From contig CAVVPS010000014.1 of NCBI GenBank assembly GCA_963750195.1, positions 186,001 to 250,000 on the forward strand: a DNA stretch of 64,000 nucleotides, read 5' to 3'. A program made the position numbers and the translations under genes. Under the pieces are notes generated by a model, which had not been told where the DNA came from, did not search any database, and worked only from the letters and a program-made list of their open reading frames with translations. How positions within the stretch are numbered: position 1 is the first letter of the stretch; each line of letters starts with the position of its first letter. Positions 18,105-27,370 of the stretch are shown piece by piece. The stretch comes from AP-15 sp963750195. Lineage in GTDB: Bacteria; Pseudomonadota; Alphaproteobacteria; ATCC43930; CGMCC-115725.

Positions 18105-18455
18105 CTATTCGCGGGCGGCGATAACGGCGATCTCGACCTTCCAGTGCGGGGCGGCGAGGCGGGCTTCGACGCAGGCGCGGCCGGGGGTGTTGCCGGGCGA
18201 TACCCAGGCGTCCCAAACCGCGTTCATGTCGTTGAAATAGCGCATGTCGGAGAGCCAGATCGTCGCCGACAACAGCTTCGAATTGTCGGTGCCGGCGTCG
18301 GCGAGCAATTCGTCGATCTTGCGCAATACCTCCTCGGTCTGCTGGCGGACATCGGCGGCAGGGGTATCCCCCACCTGCCCTGCCAGATAAACCGTCGAGC
18401 CATAGGCCACGGCCTGGCTCATCCGCGCTCCGACTTTGTGCCGCTCGATCGTCAT
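18105..18455 (-). CDS. RidA (YjgF/YER057c/UK114) family protein
   Basis: This 116-residue cytoplasmic protein is of the RidA superfamily. Its founding members hydrolyse reactive enamine/imine intermediates released by PLP enzymes. It spans the full fold from GSTVYLAGQVGDT (residues 19-31) through the LLSATIWLSDMRYFN segment to the C-terminal VEARLAAPHWKVEIAV. The canonical C-terminal Arg-containing motif is represented by the CVEARLA region (ARG to EAR). A GGAGAG site precedes the start. Part of this gene is duplicated and degraded at 16468-16570. The neighbours give no pathway. Confidence 0.88.
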   Translation of the reverse strand: MTIERHKVGARMSQAVAYGSTVYLAGQVGDTPAADVRQQTEEVLRKIDELLADAGTDNSKLLSATIWLSDMRYFNDMNAVWDAWVSPGNTPGRACVEARLAAPHWKVEIAVIAARE

Positions 18456-18661
18456 ATCGGCTCTCCTGTGAAAAGCTGGCGTGATGAAAGCACCTGATGG
18501 AAAGTCCTGACGGGCTTCCGGGGATGGTTGGGGCGCTAACCTGCCCTACTCCTCCTCGTGACTGTCGCAAAATTCGTCGCTGAGGTCGAAACGGGTTGGC
18601 CAGTCATTCTATACGGTTGGCGTAGCAGGTCGCCGGAACATTATGGCAGGGGGCGGGGAAA

Positions 18662-19213
18662 ATGAGCAGCAACGACATGCCACAGCCGAACCGAGCTGGG
18701 CAACCAACAGTGCGACACGGCGGATTCTACCGCTTTCATGTTCCGCACGCGCATCTCTCGTCGGTGTTCGGCGACGACTGGTTCGCGCTGAAGGCCGAGG
18801 CGTTCGCGCAATTCTTTGGCACGCCGGTGTTCCTGGTCGCCCAGACGGTGATCGTCGCAATATGGATCCTCGTCAACATCGTGGGATGGTGGGTATTCGA
18901 CGTATATCCCTTCATCCTGTTAAATCTCGCCTTCAGTCTGCAGGCCGCTTATGCGGCGCCGCTGATCCTGCTGGCGCAGACGCGGCAGGCCGATCGCGAC
19001 AAGGCCACGGCGATGGCCGACGCGCAGCATCGCGAGGATCTGCACCAAGCCAGCGAAGAGCGCCAGCGCCTCGCGGCCGAGCAGACTGCGCTGCTGGTGC
19101 GCATGCTGGATCAGAACACGCAGTTGACCGAGGCAGCCAAGGCGCTGACCGAGCGCATCGAGAGCCTGACCGCCGAGGTGCATAAACACATTCTGGAGTC
19201 AAATCAGGACTAG
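18662..19213 (+). CDS. DUF1003 membrane protein with cytoplasmic coiled coil
   Basis: The 183-residue protein has two membrane helices (about residues 59-80 and 84-105) and the DUF1003 signature PFILLNLAFSLQAAYAAPLI with LAQTRQADRD directly after. Residues about 110-178 are heptad-like and charged (HREDLHQASEERQRLAAEQ), predicting a coiled coil. The family is widespread and uncharacterised. The first 20 residues are unrelated to the family, so translation might begin later. It stands alone, convergent with the deacetylase gene. Confidence 0.85.
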   Translation: MSSNDMPQPNRAGQPTVRHGGFYRFHVPHAHLSSVFGDDWFALKAEAFAQFFGTPVFLVAQTVIVAIWILVNIVGWWVFDVYPFILLNLAFSLQAAYAAPLILLAQTRQADRDKATAMADAQHREDLHQASEERQRLAAEQTALLVRMLDQNTQLTEAAKALTERIESLTAEVHKHILESNQD

Positions 19214-19258
19214 CAACTGGTATGGGCCTGCCGGGTGCTAGGTGTCGGATTTCGACCG

Positions 19259-20155
19259 CTAGCCGGAGCCGGGGATCGTCCCCTGCGGCAGGGTCTCGCA
19301 ATAGCGGGCGATTTCGCCGGGGGTGGTGATCCACAGTGCCTCGCGCTGCTCGAGGATGTGGCGGAGAGCGTCGCGGAACGCGTGCAGCCGGAACGGCTGG
19401 CCGATGATGAAGGGATGCACCGAGACGGCAAAGACCAGCGGGTATTTCCTCGATTGCTCAAGCATCTCGTCGAACTGGTCGACGATCATCTCGGCGAATT
19501 GGCGGCCGGTGTGGCGGCGAAAGACCAGGGACGGCGAGTCGTTGAGTTCGAGCGGATAGGGCACCGACAGGATCGGCCCGGCGCGAGTGCGCATCCACAC
19601 CGGCTGGTCGTCGATCGCCCAATCCATCACATAGCGATAGCCGGCCTCCTTCAGCAGGTCGAGCGTCACCCCGCTTTCGGCGATATAGGGGCCGAGCCAG
19701 CCCTCGGGCCGCCGGCCCGATACTCTCGTCACCACCTCGGTACACTCGGCGATCAGTCGGCGCTCATCCTCCTCCCACAACACATCCTGGCGCTCGGAAT
19801 TGGTGCGGCCGTGGCCGACATATTCGTCGCCCCGCCCGTTCAGCCGCTCGACGATGTCGGGACAGGCTTCGAGCACCGCCGAGTTGACGTTATGCGCGCC
19901 CGGCAAGGCGAACTCGTCGAGCAGGTCGAGGTAATACCAAAGACCGACGCGGTTGCCGTAATCGCGCCACGCATAGTTGCGATGGCTCTGGGGCGCCGGC
20001 GCCCCGGTTGAATCACTGCCGAGCCCGGCGCCAAACGCGAAATGCTCGATGTTATTATTGAAGGTTACGGCGAGCCGCTTGCCCTCGGGCCAGTCGTATT
20101 GCGGCCGCTTGGTGATCGGGACGTAGTCGTACCTGCTGTGGGCGGGCAGTTTCAT
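19259..20155 (-). CDS. Polysaccharide deacetylase family protein (PuuE-like)
   Basis: This 298-residue cytoplasmic protein has a NodB-homology fold. It starts RYDYVPITKRPQYDWPEGKRL, then LAVTFNNNIEHFAFG, followed by NYAWRDYGNRVGLWYYLDLL. The GHGRTNSERQ segment and WLGPYIAESGVT fit the allantoinase/PuuE-like branch, which acts on cyclic amides or small N-acyl compounds rather than on cell-wall chitin. No signal peptide is present, consistent with that branch. It precedes the enoyl-CoA hydratase gene's end by 34 bases on the same strand, so the two may share a transcript. Exact substrate unknown. Confidence 0.85.
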   Translation of the reverse strand: MKLPAHSRYDYVPITKRPQYDWPEGKRLAVTFNNNIEHFAFGAGLGSDSTGAPAPQSHRNYAWRDYGNRVGLWYYLDLLDEFALPGAHNVNSAVLEACPDIVERLNGRGDEYVGHGRTNSERQDVLWEEDERRLIAECTEVVTRVSGRRPEGWLGPYIAESGVTLDLLKEAGYRYVMDWAIDDQPVWMRTRAGPILSVPYPLELNDSPSLVFRRHTGRQFAEMIVDQFDEMLEQSRKYPLVFAVSVHPFIIGQPFRLHAFRDALRHILEQREALWITTPGEIARYCETLPQGTIPGSG

Positions 20156-20189
20156 GGACGCAGCTCGTGGTGGGTCTCACAATCGCGCC

Positions 20190-20990
20190 TCACCGTCCCT
20201 TGAACACCGGCTTGCGCTTTTCCATGAAGGCGGTGCGGCCTTCGGCGTAATCGGCGCTGGCGAAGCATTCGTCGACTAAACGCTTGCACAGTGCCAAGTC
20301 GCGCGCCAACTCGTCTTTCAGCGCCTCGCGAATATTCACCTTCGCCGAGCGCACCGTTAACGGTGCATTCGCCGCGATCATGTCACAATAGTTCTTGACG
20401 TAAAACTCCAACTCCCCGTCCTGGACCACCTGGTTGACAAGGCCCATACGCAACGCCTCCTCGGCGGTGAACTGGCGCGCGGTGAAGAAGATCTCGCGGG
20501 CATAGGCCGGGCCGACCAGATCGACCAGCTTCTTGATGCCGTCATAGGCGTAGCCGAGCCCGAGCTTTGCCGCCGGAACGCCGAATTTCGAGCCCTCGGC
20601 GGCGATGCGCATGTCGCAGGCGAGCGCCGTGCCGACCCCGCCTCCGATGCAATAGCCGCGGATCATCGCGATCGTCGGCTTCAACGTCTCCTGCAGGCGC
20701 ATCCGCGCGCCCTCGGAAATCTTGCTGTAGGCGGCGGCCGCTTCCTCCGACGCGCGCCTTTCCTTGAATTCGGAGATGTCGGCGCCGGACACGAAAGCGC
20801 GCCCGCCGGCACCGCTGAGGACGATCACGCGGACCGCGTCGTCACGCTCGAAGTCGTCCATGATTTGGGCCACGGCCTGCCACATCTCGAGCGAGACCGC
20901 GTTGTGCCGCGCGGGATTGTTGAAGATCAGACGGCCGATCGCTCCGTCTTTCTCGGCGATCATCTTGCTGGTCAAAGGCTGGTCGAGCAT
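20190..20990 (-). CDS. Enoyl-CoA hydratase/isomerase family protein
   Basis: This 266-residue crotonase-fold enzyme acts on acyl-CoA thioesters in the cytoplasm. The oxyanion-hole segments are GRAFVSGADISEFKE (about residues 57-71) and YCIGGGVGTALACD (about 106-119). A C-terminal SADYAEGRTAFMEKRKPVF is typical of the family. I start at 20988-20990 (MLDQPLTSKMI) because the earlier in-frame residues are unlike the family; AGGAG lies 12 bases upstream of the chosen start. It probably heads a two-gene unit with the deacetylase-like gene. Substrate not inferable. Confidence 0.9.
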   Translation of the reverse strand: MLDQPLTSKMIAEKDGAIGRLIFNNPARHNAVSLEMWQAVAQIMDDFERDDAVRVIVLSGAGGRAFVSGADISEFKERRASEEAAAAYSKISEGARMRLQETLKPTIAMIRGYCIGGGVGTALACDMRIAAEGSKFGVPAAKLGLGYAYDGIKKLVDLVGPAYAREIFFTARQFTAEEALRMGLVNQVVQDGELEFYVKNYCDMIAANAPLTVRSAKVNIREALKDELARDLALCKRLVDECFASADYAEGRTAFMEKRKPVFKGR

Positions 20991-21141
20991 GGCGGCGTTA
21001 GCTCCTGTTGGTTCGCGCCGAGTTTGACAGATCACGCCGCCGAGCGCACCCGCCCAATCACCCGCCTACCGACCGAAAACGACTGCTGATGCCCCCGAAG
21101 ACGACCTCCCAAGGGAGCCAAGCGACATTCTCGCTGTTGCC

Positions 21142-22198
21142 CTAGCCTGCTAGGCCTAAGAGATTAACCTTGCCGTCAATATCTAGCCCGTCTGGTTTTG
21201 CGTCGATTACAGTTGAGTGTCGCCTGTATCGGCAGCTTTGCGCGCTGCACCTCAACCAGACCACCCCCAAACCAGCCCCTAACAACCAAGCCGAGGATGG
21301 TTCAGGAACGTTTTCTGTGGGGAGTTCCGTCAGGTAGATTGTACCGCTGTCGCTTACATAAGAGGCCCCAGGTGTGAGGATATCAAGGGCAAATAAACCG
21401 GTGTCCAACGCATCAAATACCGCCGACGTTTCGTCTGCGCCGGTTCCAACTATAACTCCCGTATCCACCGATAAATCTTGCTCAAGATTCAAAGTTTCAC
21501 CGACCGGAAGGGTTATTGTCGTTGAAACGGAGTTCCCCGTTCCGATAATGGTGCCCGCGCCAGGATGAAAAAAATCACACGGTCCCTGCTGCAAAAAAAA
21601 GAGCACCTGTTGCCGCGCTAGAGGTAAAGTTGAGCATTTCTTCATCATCGACAGCCGCATCACCGCAGTTGCCAATATGACCAGAAGTGCTGTTAAGACT
21701 TTCTTCAAGGCCGATCTCCACCGGTGTTCCCAATGGTAATCCGGTAGTTGTAATCGTATCGACCCAAAACACAGCTGCTTCTCCGCCGGCCGATAGTTGG
21801 TACGGATTTGCCAACGAAAAGACGGTTCCACTGGAGTGAACGATGCTGAAGGAGCCTGTTCGACTCGCCTCACTGCTGGAATAAACCTTCAGTTCACCGA
21901 AATTTACGCTCGCTGAGACCGAGTTCCCTGCAGACTGTGGGAAAGTGAATGCTACGAGATCAGGATCGTCGAAGGTCCATGTCCCGCTTGCGGAGGTGCC
22001 AAGAGTGCTCATCTGAAAACCAGAGCTTGAGCTGTTTTGGGCAAGCGATTCCGGCGGAGTGTTTGTGGTTCCGGAAGCGGTAGATTGCGAGGTTAACTCT
22101 AACTCAGTAAATGCATTTGCGTACGCCTTGGAATTCTGTGAGACGACCAAGAACGCTAGACCCATCACAGTTATGAAGAGGTATTTTCGCTTTAGCAT
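21142..22198 (-). pseudogene. Exported PEP-CTERM protein (one frameshift)
   Basis: The first frame gives a signal peptide (KRKYLFITVMGLAFLVVSQ) and a Ser/Thr-rich exported body. The second frame continues with FFHPGAGTIIGTGNSVSTT and ends with the sorting signal VPEPSSAWLLGAGLGVVWL plus basic residues. The switch lies between two adenine runs on the plus strand, A7 at 21568-21574 and A8 at 21593-21600. Joined, the protein has about 350 residues. Start 22196-22198 is chosen because GGAGGGA precedes it. Base composition is distinctly more AT-rich than neighbouring genes, suggesting acquisition. A slippage-prone tract or a sequencing error are both possible. Confidence 0.72.
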
Positions 22199-22216
22199 CC
22201 CCACGATTCCCTCCAT

Positions 22217-22494
22217 TGTTCACCAAATTTGCCAAAGCTGTGCAATTGGTTGCGGTTCTGACAGCTGCGACGAGTAGACACGTTTCCATTCGCGCGATTA
22301 GCTGCTCTGCGCAGTCGTATGTCGCCTATAGTTGTATGTTTCTAGCTAAACTTGCATTCTTGGGTCCTGCCAGGAGGAATGCCCCGGCGGTGCAGGTTCC
22401 TCTTGGGGCCGGAACTGGGGTATAGCCGCCCGGTTGTTGTGACCGAAGGCCATAAGGGATCGGTTCTTGATGCGAGCGGTTGCGCCCGGCGGCG
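22217..22494. other. Gene-free AT-richer stretch
   Basis: Between the PEP-CTERM gene start and the CoA-transferase stop I see no supported gene. ORFs here are short and unlike any family. Confidence 0.45.
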
Positions 22495-23683
22495 TTACAC
22501 CACTTCGCGGGCGCGCAGATCGGCGATCTTGGCGTCGCTGTAGCCGATCTCGTGCAAGACCGCGTCGGTGTGCTCGCCGAGGCCGGGGGTCGGGCGCAGC
22601 TTTTCGGGTTCGGGCGTGCGGGTCATGTTGATCGCCTGGCCGACGGCCTTGAGCGGCCCGAGTTTGGGATGGTCGATCGGCCGCGCCATTTCGAGATGCT
22701 GCACCTGCGGGTCGGCAAAGGTCTGGTCGATCGTGTAGAGCGGGCCGCACGGCACTCCGACCTCGTTCATCAATTCGACCCAATAGGCGCTCGGGCGCTT
22801 TCGGGTAATCTCGGCGATCCGTTCGTTGAGCACCTTGCGGTTCTTCGAGCGCTGCGGCCCGGTGGCGTAATCGGGATCCTGCAACAGCTGCGGCGCATCG
22901 GCCGCCTCGCAGAAGCGGCGGAACATCTGATCGCCCGAAGCGGCGATGTTGATCTGCCCGTCGGCGGTCGGGAACAGCCCGGTCGGGATGCCGGTCGGAT
23001 GGTCGTTGCCGGCCTGCTTCGCGACTTCGCCGGCCATCAGCCAGCGCGAGGCCTGGAAATCGAGCATGAAGATCTGCGCTTCGAGCAATGAGGTGTGCAC
23101 CCATTGCCCCTCGCCGGTCACGTCACGGTCGAGCAGCGCCATTAGGATCCCCTGCGCCAACAGAATGCCGGCGCACAGATCGTCGATCGGGATGCCGACG
23201 CGCACCGGGCCCTGCCCCGGCAATCCGGTAATCGACATCAGCCCGCCCATGCCCTTGGGCGATCTGGTCGACCCCCGGCCGCTTGGCGTAAGGGCCGGTC
23301 TGGCCGAATCCGGAGATGCTGCCATAGACGATGCGCGGGTTTACCTTCTTGACCAATTCGTAGTCGACGCCGAGCCGGTGCTTGACCGTCGAGCGGAAAT
23401 TCTCGACGACGACATCGGCCTTCTCGGCCAGCTTCATGAAGATCGCGAGCCCGTCCTCGGTTTTCAGGTTGAGGGTGAGGCTGCGCTTGTTGCGATGGAG
23501 ATTCTGGAAATCGAACCCTTCGCGCCGCGAGCCGGTCACGTCGCGGCCGTCATCGCCGCGCTGCTCGATCTTGATGACATTGGCGCCCCAATCGGCGAGT
23601 TGGCGGACCGCAGTTGGCCCGGCGCGGGCGTGAGTGAGGTCGAGGACGGTAAAGCGGGACAGCGGCAGGGTTCCGATGCTCAC
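22495..23683 (-). pseudogene. Family III CoA-transferase (CaiB/BaiF), one frameshift
   Basis: These enzymes move CoA between carboxylic acids. The N-terminal part (VLDLTHARAGPTAVRQLADW then GANVIKIE and VVENFRSTVKHRLGVDY) and the central and C-terminal part (MGGLMSITGLPGQGPVRVG, then PCGPLYTIDQTFADPQVQH) lie in two frames. They meet at about 23251-23256. There a minus-strand GGG replaces GG in 'caa gg(g) catg'; removing one G restores VDQIAQGMGGLMS and a full-length protein of about 395 residues. The single homopolymer gain suggests a sequencing error or a recent mutation. Acyl substrate unknown. Confidence 0.82.
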
Positions 23684-23822
23684 GAGTGCGGGCCTTCCGA
23701 TCTGAGGTCAAACTTGCGGTCGAGATTTACGTCAGCGGCGACTTTGGTACTTTCATTGGGCGGGCGTCAAGCGCGCGGCGTGCCGCTACCCGGCGCGTGG
23801 AGGTCCTGTCCGCGCTACCGCG

Positions 23823-24473
23823 TCACGCCCTCCTCAGTAAATCTACATCATCATTTTTTACATTGATCACCCGATCGCTGACCGGGGCGATCGTCATCCC
23901 GCCGGTATAGGGGACGAGCAGCCGCCTTGCCGTATTCGGAGGCGCTGTAAGCCAGCGTTGATAGTCCCCAGGTGCAATGATCACCGGCATGCGATCGTGC
24001 ACCTCACTGACTAGTTTGTTCGCCTGCGTCGTGATGATCGCGAACGTCTCGACCGGTTCGCCGCTCTCCGGCGCCCACTTCTCCCATAGGCCCGCGAATG
24101 CGAACAGGGCTCCGCTCCTAAGCGCCATTTTGAAGGGGTGTTTATTGGCGCCTTTTGTCTGCCATTCATAAAAACCGTTGGCCGGCACGAGACACCGTTG
24201 TGTTTCGAAGGCTTTCCGGTATGCCGGCTTCTCATCGAGCGTTTCGGCGGGCGCATTGATCATTCCGGCGCCGAGCGATAAGTCGCGCGACCAGGAGGGC
24301 ACCAAGCCCCATCGGGCCATATGAATGCTCCTGCCCTTGTCGACAGCAATCACAATCGGGGAGAGCTGCTCCGGAGCGATGTTATAGCGGGGCACGAGCT
24401 CGGGCACGGCATCGACCCGGAGCGCCTTCCTGATTTCAGCCGCTGTGGCCGTGAAGTAGAAACGTCCGCACAT
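23823..24473 (-). CDS. SRAP-family (HMCES/YedK) abasic-site DNA-protein crosslinking protein
   Basis: This 216-residue protein shields abasic sites in single-stranded DNA by forming a thiazolidine with its Cys2, which becomes the N terminus after Met removal. It has MCGRFYF at the start, RYNIAP (about 29-34), ARWGLVPSW, the Glu-containing GFYEWQ (about 98-103) and the VHDRMPVI histidine loop (about 157-164). One oddity is that the INAR(x)ET motif reads INAPAET: the arginine that usually contacts DNA is a proline. Cys, Asn, Glu and His of the active site remain. It has no obvious operon partner. Confidence 0.9.
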   Translation of the reverse strand: MCGRFYFTATAAEIRKALRVDAVPELVPRYNIAPEQLSPIVIAVDKGRSIHMARWGLVPSWSRDLSLGAGMINAPAETLDEKPAYRKAFETQRCLVPANGFYEWQTKGANKHPFKMALRSGALFAFAGLWEKWAPESGEPVETFAIITTQANKLVSEVHDRMPVIIAPGDYQRWLTAPPNTARRLLVPYTGGMTIAPVSDRVINVKNDDVDLLRRA

Positions 24474-24581
24474 GGCCCATTATACCATCTCGCGCTCGCA
24501 TGCGGGTTGAAACCGAATTGCGAACCGGACCATTCGATCTCTCTCCCCTCATAGGATTGTGGCAGTGCTTCACCCCGACGT

Positions 24582-25169
24582 CTATCGGGTGTGGTCGACG
24601 TCATCCAAAAAGCGGAGGTAATGCGCGGGCAGGCCGTGGGCTCGCGCACCCTCGCGCAGCAGTCTGATGTAGCGCAGCGATGGTTTGCCGTCGATATCCT
24701 TCCCTCGAGCGATGTAGGCGATAGCCTGGAGCGGCCGGCCGGCAGCGTCTTCGGCCTCGACCGCCGCATGGCGATAGCCCCGTCCGGGTACTCCTTCGGT
24801 CGAGTCCAAACGGATCAAATCGCGTTGGGTAATGCGATAGAGCACGCCCCACACCTCGGCGCCCGGTTCGACGCACAAATTCGCCGGCGCCGCCCTCCCC
24901 TTGGGCCGGCCTTCCAGGTTGAAGCGGAGCCGATACCCCTTGATCCGGCCGGGCCGGCACTCGAATGACTGGATACCCCGCCGGATCCGAAAGGTGGCCT
25001 CATGCATGTTGGCGCCGTAAGCGAAATACCAGATCTGATCGCTTGGCCGACCGGACAAGCGAGCACCGTGCAACGGATAGTAAAGACGCGAAAGCGCCCA
25101 GGATTTGGCGATCAGCCGGCGCCGTCTGCGCCATAGCGCGATTATTTCCTGGCGTATCGGCAACGTCAT
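24582..25169 (-). CDS. Gamma-glutamylcyclotransferase-like protein
   Basis: This 195-residue protein has the GGCT fold signature WYFAYGANMHEATFR (about residues 47-61). The acidic residue region DLIRLDSTEGVPGRGYRH corresponds to the catalytic glutamate loop (E at about position 123). True GGCT enzymes release 5-oxoproline from gamma-glutamyl compounds, while many relatives act on other gamma-glutamyl amines. The first 40 residues are basic (RRRRRLIAKSWALSR) and atypical. They may be an extension or a wrong start, but no better start with a ribosome binding site was found. Confidence 0.8.
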   Translation of the reverse strand: MTLPIRQEIIALWRRRRRLIAKSWALSRLYYPLHGARLSGRPSDQIWYFAYGANMHEATFRIRRGIQSFECRPGRIKGYRLRFNLEGRPKGRAAPANLCVEPGAEVWGVLYRITQRDLIRLDSTEGVPGRGYRHAAVEAEDAAGRPLQAIAYIARGKDIDGKPSLRYIRLLREGARAHGLPAHYLRFLDDVDHTR

Positions 25170-25274
25170 GCGGGAGCTCCCTTTGCCGGCAACGCATTAC
25201 CGGCAGTCTTCGATTACCCGAACCCGACAACAAATATAACCCGATCAAGCCGGCTGCGGTGCTAGGATGGCCGG

Positions 25275-25329
25275 CTGTGTCCACCGAATAGAGATGTCAC
25301 CGTCTGTGCCATTTAGAAATGTCACTGTC
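25275..25329. repeat. IS21-like element end with two binding-site repeats
   Basis: AGAGATGTCACCGTC (25290-25304) and AGAAATGTCACTGTC (25315-25329) are near-identical direct repeats 25 bases apart, preceded by TGTCCACC. Multiple terminal repeats of this style flank IS21-type transposons in Alphaproteobacteria. No transposase remains beside them, so this is an orphan end. Confidence 0.42.
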
Positions 25330-25366
25330 GTCGGGGTCGGGCGGCGGGCGGGCGCGCGTCCATGGA

Positions 25367-25506
25367 AAGGCCTTGGTGCGCGAAGTGCGCGACCAGTGCC
25401 TGACGAACGGCGTGGCGTTCTTCTTCAAGCACTGGGGTGGACTTCGGGCGGTTGAAAGCTCGATGGGCACGAATGGAGAGCCAGTTCCTACGTCTGGCCG
25501 AGCTAG
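25367..25506 (+). pseudogene. DUF5131 (phage Gp37/Gp68-like) C-terminal fragment
   Basis: The frame reads VREVRDQCLTNGVAFFFKHWGG, and after a shift at about 25440-25455 KLDGHEWRASS. DUF5131 proteins end with the same two blocks (PFFFKQWGG, then a LDGREW-type motif). The N-terminal three quarters are absent, replaced by the IS21-like end. This is a truncated remnant. Confidence 0.55.
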
Positions 25507-25799
25507 CGGAAATGGCGGCCGAGTAAGATGGTCTCATTGAAAGACTATGCGGTCTCGTTCACACGTGCTGCGACCGTCCTCAAGCACGACCCTCTGAATG
25601 CGCCTGCCAGTCCATAAGGGTCAAGCGAGGCGGGAAGGATTAACCTGCGCTAATTTGCTCTCTGACGCGCTCGTGTCGGGGTGAGAGTACGGTCTTCTAC
25701 AATTCGAATATCTGATGTGGTGTAGGCGTCGTCGCCGGGGGATAAGTCCGCCGATCCTCGCCGCCCCGGGGGCCGCGCGTGACAGTGGAGAGAAGACGC

Positions 25800-26963
25800 A
25801 TGACAATGACCGGAGCAACCGACTTCGATATCGCCAGGTTGCGGGCGCGGCGCACCAACAAGTGGCATAAATTTCCGCCCGACGTGCTGCCCGCGTGGGT
25901 CGCGGACATGGACTTCGGCGTCGCGCCTTCGATCACCGCCGCGCTGGCGCGCCTGACGCGAGACCAGGAATACGGCTATGCCGCGCGCGACGGCGTGCTG
26001 GCCGCGGCCTTCGTCCGCCGCATGGAGCGGCGCTTCGGCTGGCACACCGATCCCGCCGACACGATCGCGATCGGCGATCTGGTGCAGGCCAGCTTCTCCT
26101 CGGTCATGGCGTTCAGCGAACCGGGCGACGCGATCCTGTTGCAGCTTCCCTCCTATCCGCCCTTCATGCGCGCCGTCGAGGATACGGGCCGCCGCCTGAT
26201 CACCAACCCGATGCGCGATGACGGCACGCGGTGGGTGCTAGACTTGGACGCCTACGAGGCAGCCCATGATACGCGCCTGCGCATGCTGATATTCTGCCAT
26301 CCGCAGAACCCCACCGGGCGCGCCTTCAGCCGGGCGGAACTGGAGGAGGTGGCGAACTTCGCGATCCGGCATGATCTGGTGGTGGTGTCCGACGAGATCC
26401 ACGCAGACATCGTCTATCCTGGCAACACGCATATTCCGCTCGCATCGCTGCATTCGGAGATCGCGGCGCGCACTGTCACCATCACCTCGGCGACCAAGAG
26501 TTTCAACATCCCCGCTCTGCGCTGTGCCGTCATGCATTTTGGCGCGCCCGCGCTGAAGGAGCGGTTTGAGAAGCGCATCCCGTCGCGGTTGCTTGGCTCG
26601 CCGGGGGTGACCGGAGTTGATGCCACGGTCGCGGCGTGGGATGACGGCCAGCCGTGGCTGGACGAGATTCTCGCGCAATTGCGGGCGAATTGCGATTGGT
26701 TGGCGGCGACGCTCGCCGCCGAGCTTCCGGGCGTAACCATGCGGGTGCCGGAGGCGACGTATCTGGCCTGGCTCGATTGCCGGGCGCTGGAATTGCCGTG
26801 CCCGGCCGGGCAGTTCTTTCTCGATGAGGCCAGGGTCGGGCTGAATTTTGGCGAGACGTTTGGTGCGGATTACGCGGGGTTCGCGCGGCTGAATTTTGCG
26901 ACGCCGGCGGCGATACTGAGGGAGATTGTTACGCGGATGGGGGAGACGGTGAGGCAACGTTAG
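25800..26963 (+). CDS. PatB/MalY-type PLP-dependent C-S lyase
   Basis: This 387-residue fold-type I PLP enzyme cleaves C-S bonds of cysteine conjugates or cystathionine, releasing a thiol, pyruvate and ammonia. Family markers in order are RTNKWHKFPPDVLPAWVADMD, the QLPSYPPFM loop, CHPQNPTGR (about residue 172), VVSDEIHADI (about residue 199) and the PLP-binding Lys233 in SATKSFNIPALR. I start at ATG 25800, behind GGAGAGAAG, instead of the upstream GTG. It is intact, isolated between mobile-element debris, and similar in base use to the chromosome-type genes. Confidence 0.92.
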   Translation: MTMTGATDFDIARLRARRTNKWHKFPPDVLPAWVADMDFGVAPSITAALARLTRDQEYGYAARDGVLAAAFVRRMERRFGWHTDPADTIAIGDLVQASFSSVMAFSEPGDAILLQLPSYPPFMRAVEDTGRRLITNPMRDDGTRWVLDLDAYEAAHDTRLRMLIFCHPQNPTGRAFSRAELEEVANFAIRHDLVVVSDEIHADIVYPGNTHIPLASLHSEIAARTVTITSATKSFNIPALRCAVMHFGAPALKERFEKRIPSRLLGSPGVTGVDATVAAWDDGQPWLDEILAQLRANCDWLAATLAAELPGVTMRVPEATYLAWLDCRALELPCPAGQFFLDEARVGLNFGETFGADYAGFARLNFATPAAILREIVTRMGETVRQR

Positions 26964-27127
26964 ATCTAAGCCGATCTCCTCGGACGGTGCGGCGCCGGGA
27001 ACGGTCGTCAATCGGCGCGGCCCGGTCGCTTTGCCTTCGCCTAGGCAAGCAGGTGCACTTCACGACTAAAACTCTCGAACGTAAGCGGTGTTCTGACCGC
27101 ACGTTTCGCGGCGCAGGCTGAGGTGAG

Positions 27128-27370
27128 ATGACCCCAGTCACTGGGAGATCGGTTTTGCCTGGTTTCGATCCCACATGCGAACCTAATAACGAGGTTGTCG
27201 GTGTCCGCCGGTTCAAGGTGATCACCGGCGGGCGTGGTGGAGGACAAGGCCCGATCGTGGCGGAAACGTTGGCGGCCGGCGCCAATGTCTCGGCGGTTGC
27301 GCGGCGCTTCGGTCGCAACAGATCTATACCTGGCGCCGGCTGGCGCACGAGGGCATTTGGAGATCATGGC
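27128..27370 (+). pseudogene. IS66-type TnpA (orfA) fragment
   Basis: The plus strand encodes GPIVAETLAAGANVSAVARRF, and after a frame change SQQIYTWRRLAHEGIW. These are the helix-turn-helix and following motif of IS66-family TnpA. The reading frame shifts near 27315 and the match ends abruptly at about 27370, exactly where the SPFH gene loses homology. It is a small IS66 scar that truncated its neighbour. Confidence 0.6.

Noticed and set aside
25319..25540. Independent small plus-strand gene
   Set aside because: The only family-like residues match the end of DUF5131, so it is better explained as a remnant than as a gene.
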